Source: Prorocentrum cordatum (Eukaryota; Sar; Dinophyceae; Prorocentrales; Prorocentraceae). From it: DNA of 64,000 nucleotides. Below the pieces are notes generated by a model, which worked only from the letters and a program-made list of their open reading frames with translations, had not been told where the DNA came from and searched no databases. The stretch lies in NCBI GenBank assembly GCA_963575745.1, contig CAUYUJ010012647.1:185801-249800 (forward strand), written 5' to 3'. Every line of letters begins with the position of its first letter. Position 1 is the stretch's first letter. Shown one piece after another: positions 20,550-30,551 of the stretch. The translations under genes and the position numbers were made by a program.

Positions 20550-20990
20550 ACCCTCCTCTTCCTCTCCTCATTCCTGGGAGTGGGAGGGGGTGAGGGAGAT
20601 GGTGCTGTAGTTTTCAGCCCTGTACCTGGCGGCCCCGGCCGCCCGAGACGTCCCTGGAGAACGACCCGAGTCCCGAAACCGTGCGCGCGGTCACGCCGAA
20701 TCCCCACCGACTCACCAGACGGTGTGATCACCGCACCGTTCCGGGACTTACAAAAGGCGTCTTGGAAGCCTGGAGGGAGTCCAAGAAGCCCTGCTGCCTT
20801 CCCCACCCCTCCCCTCTGCGCGCATCATATCCTCCTTACCCGGGTGGCCCAACTTTGCCATCGGCGCCACGCGAGGCGCGGTTATCTTCGCGCTCTCGTG
20901 CGGCCTGCCTGAAGAAGGACAGGTCTGCAGCCCCTTCCGCGCCCCTTCGGGCGATCTACCCTCGCAAGGACGCAATGCAAGGCATCTCGG
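20550..20990. other. No supported gene
   Basis: Unique GC-rich sequence without recognisable frames. Confidence 0.4.
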
Positions 20991-20995
20991 GCCCA

Positions 20996-21173
20996 CTACA
21001 GTCAACCCGTAGAATGAGGAATCATGATAAGTATGCAAGCGTTCTGGAAGGCCATGTCGACACTTTGCGAGCGGGGCGTGGCCAGGGAAAACGGCCAAGG
21101 ATAATTAGGATGGGCAGAAGGGGAAGGATGCAAGGATGGAAAATTGCTCATGCTTAATGTGCGTGTTGACTGT
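20996..21173. mobile_element. Family F element, copy F3
   Basis: A 178-bp copy, TACAGTCAACCCG to CGTGTTGACTGTA, with the usual GCAAGCGTTCTGGAAGG and GGATGCAAGGATGG interior. Flanks GGGCCCAC and GTGCCCGC match at 6 of 8, a possible eroded 8-bp duplication. Confidence 0.75.
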
Positions 21174-21548
21174 AGTGCCCGCGAACTATCAAAAAGACAA
21201 CTGAAATTCTAGATCCTCGATAGACGACGGCGCGGACAAACCATTGCTTTTCGCAGGCCGCTGTAAATTCCGGCTCCTCCCCCACTTCCCGAGGACGATC
21301 ATGATGTCATGATGTGATTGGATTGGGATACGTTCAGGGAGCTCCAAGAGATTCTGGCGGCCCTCGCCACTGGACCCCGAGCTGTGAATTAGGACGACCT
21401 GGAGACCTTAGACGGTATCGATACCATACATCATGACCTCTTCCTCGTCAGACTCCCTCCGCTCTCCTTCTCACCCCGCCTCTCCCTTGCTCTCCCATGG
21501 CCACCCCCACCGTCGACCTTCTCATGCCGCTGCCGGACTCCACCACCT

Positions 21549-21607
21549 CCATCCTCCTCCTCCTCCTCCTCCTCCTCCTCCTCCTCCTCCTCCTCCTCCT
21601 CCTCCTG
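21549..21607. repeat. TCC microsatellite
   Basis: Nearly pure CCT/TCC run of about 58 bp. Confidence 0.9.
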
Positions 21608-21706
21608 CCCCCCTCAAAGAGGGAGGAAGAGGATGAGAGCCCAAGACGTCCCGGGAACTCCTCCTGCCCGTGCCCTCCCTTCCCCCCTCCCTTCTACCCC
21701 GCCTCC

Positions 21707-21834
21707 CCTGACCTTCAAGAGCGCTAAAAAACAGCACTCCAGACCTATAGATCTATCTGGACTGCCTCAAACCTCGACAGGAATTAGGACGTCGACGTCC
21801 TGGTGCTATTTTTTTGCACTCCTGGAAGGTCAGG
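21707..21834. mobile_element. Family H inverted-repeat element, copy H1
   Basis: A 128-bp element with ends CCTGACCTTC.AGAG and the complement of CCTGACCTTCCAGGAG, then AAAAAACAGCAC and GTGCTATTTTTTT. The core contains the palindrome AGGACGTCGACGTCCT. Copy H2 (22236-22365) is nearly identical. Flanks show no convincing target duplication. Confidence 0.85.
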
Positions 21835-21869
21835 GTCTTTCCCTCCCATCCCTCCTGTCGGGTGTCTTC

Positions 21870-22090
21870 TGACCCGGGTCAATCCAGACCCGGGTCAGCA
21901 GGAAACCAAAAAACTGCAATGCAGGAAAACAAAAACTGCAACGCAGGTCTTCGCAAACCCGGGGTCAGCCAATATTATGCGCGGCCGCCTCGCGGCCACG
22001 AGCGGCTCGCTAACCTGGGTCAGCCAGAGGGGGTCTTCGCAGGATCCTGTAGGATCCGGTGCCCTGGCTGACCCCCGTTTGCACTGACCC
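21870..22090. repeat. Second CTGCAGGATCC / CCGGGTCAG cluster
   Basis: GACCCGGGTCA motifs, AAACTGCAA.GCAGG words and CAGGATCCTGTAGGATCC, as at 19565-19735 and 31600-31915. Confidence 0.65.
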
Positions 22091-22235
22091 CCGTCTCGAG
22101 GCTCCCGGTCCTGCGTCTATCCACCTCCTCCTGGTGCCCGCCCGCTTCCCGATGCCGCGTCGGCCAGGTCGGCTGTCTCCTCTGCCCCATCCCTCATCCC
22201 ATCCCTGTCGTTCCCTCCTGCTCCACCCCTTCTCT

Positions 22236-22365
22236 CCTGACCTTCCAGAGTGCTAAAAAACAGCACTCCGGACCTATAGATCTATCTGGACTGCCTCAAA
22301 CCTCGACAGGAATTAGGACGTCGACGTCCTGGTGCTATTTTTTTGAGCCCTCCTGGAAAGTCAGG
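22236..22365. mobile_element. Family H element, copy H2
   Basis: A 130-bp copy with the same ends and the same AGGACGTCGACGTCCT core as H1, 529 bp away in the same orientation. Confidence 0.85.
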
Positions 22366-22587
22366 GTCGCCACCCCCGTTCCGCCGCTCGGAGCGGGGCG
22401 AGCCTGGACCACGGCCGCTCAAAAAGCCGGACCCCGGACCCCTCCCGGGGTCCGGGCGCCCGAGTTTTTGCAGAGCATGCGCCCTGCCGCGGCGACGAGG
22501 TGACCCCCCGAAGGCCGTCACAGCCGCTGTCTCCAACTGGCACTCCGCTGATAATCTTCCCCCTCACCCTGTTCCGTCCCTCCGACT

Positions 22588-22784
22588 TTGGAGGCCTGGA
22601 AATGGGCACCAACACCGACACACGGGCAGGCCTCAACTGGGGGACGATGATCGTGGAACTCGGTGTTGGTGGTAGTCTTTCGGCCACCTATACGAGACCG
22701 AAAATTACCACCATCACCGAGATCGGGGTTTTCTTCCCTCGGTGGAGGCACACCACCGCTATTGGTGTTGGTGTCAACCTCGAG
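22588..22784. mobile_element. Family G element, copy G2
   Basis: A 197-bp copy in opposite orientation to G1: its right end is the complement of GAGGTTGACACCAACACC. The direct repeat CCCTCCGACT flanks it (22578-22587 and 22785-22794). The interior keeps CTTTCGGCCACCTA and CACCGAGATCGGG. Confidence 0.8.
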
Positions 22785-23164
22785 CCCTCCGACTCAACTC
22801 TTACTCCCGACCACCTCGGCGCTCTTGCTCACACGGATCGGGTGCGTGGCGCTCAGGTTCTTCACGCACACGCCGGCGAGCTCCCCGGCGCGGCTGGGGC
22901 TGCAGGCCTGCGCAGCGAGGGGACGCCGGGGAGAAGTCGCGAGAGCGGGTGCTGCACAAGCGAGAGACAGTGGAAGACAGACCAAAAACGGCGAACAGCC
23001 CAGGGCTCACACAAGGCAACACATCACTCCCAACGCTTATTGCTCCAGGCGGTGTTGATACGACCTTCGTGCGCGCAGCGAGCAGGATATCTTACTGGGT
23101 GGGCCTCCCGGCGCCAACCTGGGGCCATACCATTTTTGTCGCTGCAGGGCCCTTGTCTGGCACA

Positions 23165-23334
23165 ACAGCATAATGGCATAGACATAACCTTTTGGACGCC
23201 CGCGCGGATTTCTTGGAGCTGCGCTGGACCCCCCTCGCTGTCGCGCGGAGCGCGCCAGGGGGAGGACAGCGCCGATCCAAGAAATTCTCCCAGGGCTCCG
23301 GAAGGGCATGCTTATGCTGTCTCTGGAACTTCGA
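23165..23334. mobile_element. Family D foldback element, copy D3
   Basis: Arms contain CAGCATAATGGCATAGACAT and the complement of CAGCATAAGCATGCCC, then GCGCGGATTTCTTGGA against TCCAAGAAATTC. The GC-rich core has GCGCGGAGCGCGCC. Confidence 0.75.
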
Positions 23335-23608
23335 GCTGCAGGGTCCTGGTCGCTGAAGAGTGATCAGAGGAGGCCGCAGTCGGAGGGCACCCCAGTGTCC
23401 GAGCATTCGCCTCTCAAGGTCAGCACGTGCGGGTCGTCTTTCACGCTCGCGCGACTCACGCCTTGCTATCGTCGTTGCTGTCAATACCGTCGACGTCGCT
23501 GCCGGGCCCGCCGTCGCAACCCGGCCCAGCGTGCTGCTGGACCCACCGTCGTCGCTGCCTTCTGTCGGGCGAGGGCCAGTCCAGACAACGGCAGCCCTCT
23601 CTCGCGCC

Positions 23609-23755
23609 AGGGCTGAACCTCAACGATGTTTTGCGTTTTCGTGTTATTCTCAATTTCCCTCGTCGTATCTTCAGTCCGCCTCGACGGCAAAACGGAGCCG
23701 GAGCGGAAACGGCCCACGACAGATCTTTATAAAACACCGTTCAGGTCCGGCCCTG
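23609..23755. mobile_element. Family I element, copy I2
   Basis: A 147-bp copy from CAGGGCTGAACC to GGTCCGGCCCTG. Flanks TCTCGCGC (23601-23608) and CCTCGCGC (23756-23763) match at 7 of 8. The interior shares GTTTTCGTG, CCGCCTC and GGAAACGGCCCACGA with I1. Confidence 0.85.
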
Positions 23756-23989
23756 CCTCGCGCTCTTCCTCCTCCGTGCGCCTCTCGGAGACCTCTCGCC
23801 ACGCCCATGGGCCCGCCTCGTGCAACCGGGAGGCTCCGGGGCACGCACAGGGGGCCGGGTGGGAGAGCCGCCGCTGCCTCCACCGGCCCTCCCTCCGATC
23901 TCGGCCGCATGCCCCTCGCGTCCGCGCCGGCGGAGGCAGGGCCGTCCCGCAGCCAGACCAGAGGACCGTCCCAGAGCCTGCAGGGCGAC

Positions 23990-24140
23990 CAACAACGCCT
24001 CTGGATTGCCTCTCCTCCTGCCTCCCTCGTGGCTCCTCCTCCTTCGCCTCCTCCTCCTCCTCCTCCTCCTTCGCCTCCTCCTCCTCCTCCTCCTCCGCCC
24101 CCTGCTCCTCCTCCGCCGCCGCCTCCTCCTCCTCCCAGCC
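23990..24140. repeat. TCC/CCT tract
   Basis: TCC and CTCCTCCTT runs with GCC interruptions. Confidence 0.85.
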
Positions 24141-24149
24141 CGCCATTCG

Positions 24150-24770
24150 TTGGCGTCTGTCACCACCACCGGGCAGAAGGCGGTGGCCCGCCGAGCTGTC
24201 CGCCAGGGTGCCTGGCAGAATGTCCACTGACGTCGCCCCTGCCACGACGAGTGTCCAGCACGACGACGTGAACGGCAGGCGCTTCTGCGAGGTTGTCCGC
24301 AGTGGCGGCAACGACGCATGTGTCCGACGGAGCCACCGTTTCCGACCGACTGGACACTGGCCGACGTTGGGATCTCTGGCAGGTCTGCGGAGCCATGCCT
24401 TCAGTTGGCGCTGGTGTAGCCAAGGGGCCTGAGGAGCCATTTGGTGGCGTTGGCGCAGGCGCAGGAGAAGGCGATCGCGCTGGCATGAGCGCAGGCGTAG
24501 ACGCTGGCGCAGGCGAAACTTGGTCAGCTGGAACAGCAGATCATCGGGCGGCATGAACCACCCGGAGTCGGTGTGCCCTCCAGCCAGGTCTCGAGGCACG
24601 AGTCCAGACTGCCAGCGTTCTGCTCTCAGTCTTCTCTGACCGACACCTCCGCGACCACCTGGTTTGTGGTGGAAACACGAAATAAAACGCGCGTGTCGCA
24701 TACCAACCACTAACGAGTATGCAATCGAAATAAGCCCGGCGCGACCCCGATTAGGAGAAAGCTTCATACT
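24150..24770. other. Low-complexity GGCGCAGGCG stretch, no supported gene
   Basis: From 24400 to 24530 the word GGCGCAGGCG/GGCGTAGGCG repeats. A minus-strand frame here (24160-24486) gives a Pro/Ala/Ser-rich peptide starting PARSPSPAPAPTPPNG with no known domain, so it is not called as a gene. Confidence 0.4.
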
Positions 24771-24779
24771 GCATGGGCG

Positions 24780-24955
24780 CGTTGCGTGGCATTGCTTGGC
24801 ATATTGCTTGACGTTGCTTGGCATTGTCTCAGTGTGGCATTGCGTGGCATTGCTCGGCATTGCGTGGCATTGCTCGGCATTTCGTGGCATTGCTTGGCAT
24901 TTCGTGGCATTACGTTGCATTGCTTCGCGTTTCTTGGCATTGCGTGGCGAGGCAG
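24780..24955. repeat. GGCATTGC(G/T)T minisatellite
   Basis: About 17 units of roughly 10 bp with consensus TGGCATTGCG. Both strands give repetitive peptides. Confidence 0.9.
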
Positions 24956-24959
24956 TAAA

Positions 24960-25110
24960 GGGTCAAGACCAAGGAACCACAGAACCAAGACCAAGGAAAC
25001 AATCACTCATGACCCAGGACCAAGGAACCAGGACAAAGGAATAAAATAGCCAAAACCAAGGAACCAAGACCAAGAAACCAAGAAACTAAATCAAAGGAAC
25101 CCAGGGTGGG
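24960..25110. repeat. ACCAAGGAACCAAG minisatellite
   Basis: About 11 degenerate 13-14 bp units, beginning directly after the GGCATTGC array. Confidence 0.85.
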
Positions 25111-25119
25111 CCAGTCGGC

Positions 25120-25730
25120 GCAGACTCGTACCCACGGGCTCTTCAACAAAGATCCGCCGACCCTATCGGCGTGTGTGAGGCGATCGCCATCGCCGCTACC
25201 CTTTTCCGTTTGAGTCGTCGTCGTCGTCGCCGTCGCCACTCTCCCCCTTTCCTTGGGCCCTCGTCCTCAGGCGATCTAGCCAACCGGGAGTCGAACCACG
25301 TCGTAGAGCCCCCCAGAAGCGCAAAGGGGGAACACCAATCGAGTTGAATGGAAGCCTGGGGGAGATCGCTGGGGACGGTCCCTGAAGGAGGTCCCGGGGT
25401 GGGGGGGGCGTCCCGAGGCAAACAGGACCCACAGGGCCCCCGCGGGGGCTCGCTCGCGAGCGTCGTCGTCGCCGCCGTCGTCCTCATCGCTGTCCCAGTT
25501 CAAGGTCGGCGCACGGGCCGTGAGGTCCTCGCGACGAGAAGCCTGTCGGCAAGGCCTCACTGCGGAACAGTAGTTGGACTGGGCGTGGGCCGCAAGTGCA
25601 TCGAAAGGCTGGCATGGGGCAGAGACGGCCTGCCGACATCAATACGCGAGGAGGAGGAGGAAGCTGATGTGGAGGAAGCGGCAGGGCTCAGAGGGGGGGA
25701 ACCGCGGATGCTGAAAGAACCACCGCCCGC
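25120..25730. other. No supported gene
   Basis: Mixed unique sequence. A GTCGTCGTCG run is at 25217-25237. A GGTTCGACTCC-like word on the minus strand near 25271 does not fold into a tRNA. Confidence 0.45.
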
Positions 25731-25734
25731 TCGA

Positions 25735-25812
25735 CATGCCCGGACATCCGACGATGGTGATTGTTTCAATGCGCGGCCCAAGAGGTCCCGAACCCTTCCC
25801 TGGGGTTGGTTC
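25735..25812. repeat. Repeat matching the flanks of element D6
   Basis: CGGACATCCGACGATGGTGAT followed by AGAGGTCCCGAACCCTTCCCTGGG corresponds to 34471-34489 joined to 34719-34780. It therefore resembles an unoccupied copy of the site that holds D6. Confidence 0.55.
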
Positions 25813-25992
25813 AATTTGGGTGGTCCCTGGGCCAACTACGGGCCCTGGAGGCCCGAACCGAAACACAAGTGCGGGCTGGAAAGCACGGCGGGGATCCCGG
25901 TACGAGGCAGACACGGCGCTCTCTCTGCGGCCCTGTGTTGGCAGCGGGCTCGGAGGAGGGCGCTCGCCGATGGGTTCTGACTTCCCCTCGAT

Positions 25993-26173
25993 CTGGGTAG
26001 TCGAAGCCAATCTGGCGCCAATCTGGCAGGCCCAATCTGGCAAACGGGGGCAATCTGGCGAGGGAGCCAACGCGAATCCAGTCTGGCGAACAACCCAAAT
26101 CACCCAGTTTGGCCGGGCCAGATTGGCCCTTGGGGCCCCATCCAATCTGACAGTCTGGCCTTCGACTACCCAG
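25993..26173. mobile_element. Family N inverted-repeat element
   Basis: A 181-bp element with ends CTGGGTAGTCGAAG and the complement of CTGGGTAGTCGAAGGCCAGA. Perfect 5-bp flanks TCGAT lie at 25988-25992 and 26174-26178. Inside, CAATCTGG and its complement repeat several times. Confidence 0.85.
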
Positions 26174-26254
26174 TCGATGGCCTGCTGCCGGGACGGATGC
26201 CGCGCCGGCCCGACAGGAGTTGGCGGCGCACACGAGGGATTAGCGGGAGGGGGG

Positions 26255-26365
26255 TAAGGCTTCTTAGGAGGCTGCTGCCTCAAAGGCGCCAGCCTCACAT
26301 CTCTATAGATGAGGCCAGCGCCTTCAAAGAAGCAGGGGTGTGCTTCTGAGAAGCCTTCCCCCCTC
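26255..26365. mobile_element. Hairpin repeat O, copy O1
   Basis: AGGCTTCTTAGGAGGCTGCT at the left and GCTTCTGAGAAGCCTT at the right form an imperfect hairpin around a CTCTATAGA centre. Shorter copies occur at 39117-39207 and 39477-39567. Confidence 0.65.
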
Positions 26366-26369
26366 CCCC

Positions 26370-27340
26370 ATACCACCCCTGCGCGTGGCTGACCGACAAG
26401 AGGCGCGCCTCGATCACCATGTGCTCCCTTGACAGCGCCGCGAAGGTGGTGTCCACCAGCAATCTCTGCCAGAACCTGTGCTGCCCCTCCCACGGGCGGC
26501 GTCGCTCGTCCGACCAGGGGTTCATGCGGGGCACAACTCTGGCAGGGCCTCGGCCATGTGGCTGGATTTCGTAGCGCTTTCCCTGGAGGGACTAGGGACC
26601 AGGACCATGGCAACAACTGAACTCGGAAGCGTCGGTGTCGAGCTTTGGTCATCGTCCAATGGGGATCACCCTCGCGAATCGGCGACGGCCGCCATGGACC
26701 ATGACCAAGATCGGCGTCGGCACGATCCCGCGTCTTCTTGGTCATGGTCATCTTGCTTCTTCCCTCGATTCACACAAATGGTGCGTCTCGGCCGATCGAG
26801 CTCACCTAGGGCACAACTCTGGCAGGGCCTCGGTCATGAGGCTGGATGTCATGGCGTGTCCGTCCGCCACTGCGTTCGCAGCGGCAAGCGTGCACTGGCC
26901 GCGTTGTCGTTCAGCCCACGCACTTCTCCTTGTGAGGCTGAGCCCCCCCTCCCAGGCAAGCGTATGATGCCGTGCATGTCACTGCTGCCCCGTTGCAGAT
27001 ATAGGAAGATCCGCCTGTTCCCCTGGCACTGAAGGGACCCAAGCCCACCTCCTGGCACCCATCGGACCATTTTGTACCATCGGCTCCCTCCTGAAGCCAA
27101 TCAGAACGGCTCTACTAAAGTCCAGGCCTCGGACCTACAACCCAAGCACGGTGGCGGGATGGGCCCAAGGCCACCAGATCCGCCGCACCCTGCGGTTTTG
27201 CCACAGGGGTGCCTGGCGTTCTGAGGTTCAGGTGTTGTTTGTTCTTTTAGACCTCCCCCTGGGGCTTCGGCACAACGCCCCGGCCATCCAGAAATTGCAT
27301 CGCCCGTTGGTCTTCCCGTGCAACTTGGACCCCAGAGGGC
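26370..27340. other. No supported gene
   Basis: Unique sequence. GGGCACAACTCTGGCAGGGCCTCGG occurs twice (26528 and 26807), and GCACGGTGGCGGGATGGGCC (27148) recurs in diverged form at 40855 and 60189. Confidence 0.45.
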
Positions 27341-27344
27341 CTCT

Positions 27345-27870
27345 AAGACTGCTAAGATGGCCTAAGAAAGCCTCCACGGTCACCAAAGATGGTCCGAGCT
27401 GGTCTCCAAGGCGGGCTGCGAAGGTCCAAGGTGCTTCCAAGTCCGCCCAAGAAGCCACCAAGACAGCTCAAACGGGCTCCCAAATGGCCCCAAACGGCCC
27501 ACGAGGCCTCCAAGAGGCTCTTCAGGAAAGGCGAAGAAGCCCAAATCATTGATTCAGCATTGGTTTTTGATTGATGTTGGCAGTCGCTTCTTTTCGGCCT
27601 TCCGAAGGCCTATGACGGCCCAAGAGGCCTCCAAGATCGCCCCCAGAGCGTCAAAGGGCACTCCAACATGGCACCAGGATGGCCCAAGACGAGGCCCCCA
27701 AGACGGCCAGCCCGAGACGGCCCAAGAGGGCCTCTCGTGACGCCCAAGATGGCCTCCAAGATACCCCTGAAGCGCCCCAAGAGGACCCCGAGACGGTCCT
27801 CCTTCTCCTCATTCTTTTCCTCACGTGCTCCCCGAAGGGTTGCAACGACGGCTGGGGGACCACCTGGTCC
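27345..27870. repeat. CCAAGAGGCC degenerate satellite, locus 1
   Basis: Degenerate units of roughly 9-12 bp of the type GCCCAAGAGGCCTCC, with a non-satellite spacer around 27530-27610 that includes AAATCATTGATT. Related loci are 50650-51210 and 52599-53580. Arg/Pro-rich or Gly/Leu/Trp-rich frames through it are repeat translations. Confidence 0.8.
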
Positions 27871-28164
27871 GATGGCTCGGCCGAGCTCTAGCCCGACTTT
27901 CGGCCACATGGGCGCTTCCGCGAAGAAGGCAGGAGGCGGCGGCGACTCGCCGTGTAGGGCTCTGCGACACTTCCGGGGCGCGCGCGGGGCGGGGGCGGAA
28001 GAGCGCCGCTCGCACGCTCGGAAAAAGACCGCGCCCGGCGAAGCGAAGTGCCGCCCGGGCGGGGTGAGGCACCCGAAGACGCCCTGCAGGCCAGGGGGTG
28101 CGCATAGCTCAGGAGAGACAGATAAGCACCACTGCCGCCGGCTCGCCTCCCTCCCCTCCGCCTC

Positions 28165-28322
28165 TTACTACTCCTCCTCCTCCTCCTCCTCCTCCTCCTC
28201 CTCCCTCCTCCTCCTCCTCCTCCTCCTCCTCCTCCTCTTCTTACTCCTACTCCTCCTCCTCCTCCTCCTCCTCCTCCTCCTCCTCCTCCTCCTCCTCCTC
28301 CTCCTCCTCCTCCTCCTCCGCC
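28165..28322. repeat. TCC microsatellite
   Basis: About 155 bp of nearly pure TCC/CCT triplets. Confidence 0.95.
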
Positions 28323-28484
28323 GGGGGCGGCCGCGCTCCCTCCCCTCGGGCCGGCACGCCTCCTCCCGAGGGCACTCTCGCTGGAGGCAGGCCCGGAACG
28401 AGGTGCCATCCGCTCGGGAGGGTGGGACAGGCACCCCGCCCAGGCTGGTGGCAGCGGCACTGGGTAGTCTCTGGTGAGTACAGG

Positions 28485-28650
28485 GCAGTTGCTGATACAT
28501 AGGATTTAAAATCAATGTAGGACTTTTAAGACATGATTCTATATATATATATATATGAATAATTTTCTGCACGAGCTCATCGTGGTTTTCAATACTAATC
28601 CCCTGCGTTTTTAAGCCATGATCCGCACGCGGAACATGTATTATGAACGG
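28485..28650. repeat. AT-rich dispersed repeat, copy P2
   Basis: Second copy of 14253-14405, with an ATATATATAT run in the middle and the same CATGATCCGCACGCGGA right end. Confidence 0.7.
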
Positions 28651-28654
28651 CACT

Positions 28655-29070
28655 GCATAGAGCGGGGAAAAGCGCTGGGCCTTCCCGGGGCAGCGGCGGG
28701 GGGGGCGGCGGGCCGCGGGAGGCGGCGGGGAGCGGGGGGCGGGCGGCGGCGGGGCGGCGGGGGGGGGGAGCGGCGGGCCGCCTCAGCGGGCAGAGGGCCC
28801 CGCGGGCGCTACGCCGGGCGCAGGAGGGCGGCCGAGCGGGGGCGCCCCGCGGGCGCGCGGCCGAGGCGGGGGCGCAGCACGCGGCATGGAGTCTCGCGGG
28901 CCGACGGCGGCGCGCGGTTGCCGAGAGGGAGAGTCGAGCCCACAGCCGCAGCTGTGGCGCCCAGGAGCGCGCAGACTCGGCGGCGCCGCGGCCGCCCGCG
29001 CGCGGCGCGGCGCGGCAGAGGAAGGATGGGGCGAGGAGGCGCGCGCGGCCGGCCCGGATCACGCGGCGTG
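28655..29070. other. Extremely GC-rich stretch, no supported gene
   Basis: GGC/GGG-dominated sequence; all six frames are open by composition and none is recognisable. Confidence 0.5.
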
Positions 29071-29072
29071 GA

Positions 29073-29279
29073 GATGCAGTCAAAAACCCTAATAAGGACG
29101 CGCGGCAAGGACGCAAGACCCTTGAAGCCGAAGTTGAGATTCTTGGGGCGGCGGACGACGAAAACCCCGTAAGCGGGCGAGCGAAAGAGGCCAAGGACGA
29201 GCCGCAAGAGCAAGGAAGAGCAAGGACGCAAGGGTACCCTGAGCAAAGTCGCGCGTCCTTCTTAGGGTGTTTGACTGTA
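29073..29279. mobile_element. Family F element, copy F4
   Basis: About 207 bp, from GCAGTCAAAAACCCTAA to TTAGGGTGTTTGACTGTA. The interior has GGACGCAAGACCCTTGAAG, GTTGAGATT and GGACGCAAGGGTACCC, matching F1 and F2 in order. Confidence 0.75.
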
Positions 29280-29337
29280 CTGGATCCGCCCACACGCGAT
29301 CAGCAACATCACTCGCCCAGAGGTGCACCGAGGGAAG

Positions 29338-29440
29338 GGCAAATGACATCAGCAGAAAAGCTCGGAGGTCTTCGCGGGTTTCTCGGATCCGCGCGGGCCT
29401 TCAAGTTGTTGCGTATGCCATTGTTCGTTCCCCTAGAGGT
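29338..29440. mobile_element. Family D foldback element, short copy D4
   Basis: Keeps only the arms: AATGACATCAGCAGAAAAGC then CGGAGGTCTTCGCGGGTTTC, and the complementary right arm to GCCATTGTTCGTTCCCC. The GC-rich core is missing. Confidence 0.65.
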
Positions 29441-29444
29441 ACAC

Positions 29445-29890
29445 ACACACACACACCCTGCGTTGGGTGGGGAAACCAGAAGGTACCGATGCCGCTACTC
29501 CCTGGACTCTCCAGGGAGACGTTCTGACTAGAACTTCGAGGCGAACCCTGTCGTGGCGGCGAGGGCCTCCCATGAGGCAAAAAAACATGCGACAACGATG
29601 CAAAAGGCGGCGGCAACGAATACGTGCTCCTCCTCTGACTGCTAGCTCTCGTCCCCATCCCTCCCGCCCCCACAACGGTCGCACCGATCGCGTGGCCTCG
29701 CCTTCATCACAGGGTGTAAGGCCGAAGCTGCGTCCGAAAATCTGCCCGCATGTGACCGAGACCAGCGCCCGCTTTTTCCGAACACGCCCGAGTGCGACCG
29801 AGCATATCTTCAAGTTCGGCAGACATGTTGGTCACATGACCTTCCAAGTGGCAATTTCGGACCCTCTTTCGGTTACACATCTTTCTCGGT
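29445..29890. other. No supported gene
   Basis: Unique sequence; a long plus-strand frame (29467-30375) crosses K3 and A4 and is not a gene. Confidence 0.45.
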
Positions 29891-29892
29891 CC

Positions 29893-30244
29893 CTAAAGTG
29901 GGTCCGAGTAGATGGGGTCGGAGGATCGCGCCGCATCGCCACTGCATCGGCGACGTCGGCATGGAAGCAATTCGGGCATAGACCAATGCATCGCGCCGCA
30001 TCGTCGATGCATCGGCGAAGCGGCGCGATCCCCCAACCCCGTCTACTCTCAGGTCGGGCATGTCATCCTACAGGCGGATTTGGGAGGAAAAGCTCCCAAA
30101 AGTCACAACAAGTACTCAAACATAGTCAAAAGATAATGGAAACATTGTTCCCAGACTATTTTTGGGGACTATTTTTGTATATGCCTCCTGCAGAGGGACA
30201 CGCCCGACTTAAGTCTACTCCGGCGCCATCCTGGACGCCTAGAA
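29893..30244. mobile_element. Family K element, copy K3, split by A4
   Basis: The left arm GGTCCGAGTAGATGGGGTCGG and GATCGCGCCGCATCG match K1 and K2. The right arm is cut after GTCTACTC and resumes after A4 as CGGCGCCATCCTGGACGCCTAGAA, matching the K2 right end. Removing A4 and one target copy leaves about 180 bp. Confidence 0.8.
30049..30212. mobile_element. Family A element, copy A4, nested in K3
   Basis: A 164-bp copy with a perfect 8-bp target duplication GTCTACTC (30041-30048 and 30213-30220) lying inside the right arm of K3. The end CCCGACTTAA is canonical. Confidence 0.9.
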
Positions 30245-30409
30245 TTAGGTCGGGCGTGTCCCCCTGCTGGCGGCGTTTGGACGAAAGGTGGAATGATAGC
30301 CAAGAATATGGAACACATGCTACAGCAATCATCGAAACATCGTCCCCGGGCTATGTTTTCAACAATTGTCTTTGACTGTTCCTCCCGCAGAGGGCCATGC
30401 CCGACTTTT
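30245..30409. mobile_element. Family A element, copy A5
   Basis: A 165-bp copy from TTAGGTCGGGCGTGTCCCCC to GGGCCATGCCCGACTTTT. It begins at the outer edge of K3. The right flank is diverged and no clear duplication remains. Confidence 0.75.
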
Positions 30410-30551
30410 ACGCCGAGAGCCCACGGCCCCCGCCGAGAGACGGGCACAACAGCGGGGCCCCCGCGGCGGCCGATCGCACGCGCCCGAGGCCGCGGCACGC
30501 TGGCGCTGCCCCTGCCCAGCACCAGCGCCGGGAAGGACCTGGCCGGTGCCT

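Noticed and set aside
24160-24486. Pro/Ala/Ser-rich minus-strand ORF as a gag-like protein
   Set aside because: Low complexity with no zinc knuckle, protease or other hallmark.
25240-25320. tRNA-like GGTTCGACTCC on the minus strand
   Set aside because: The flanking bases do not form a T stem, and no acceptor or anticodon arm is found.
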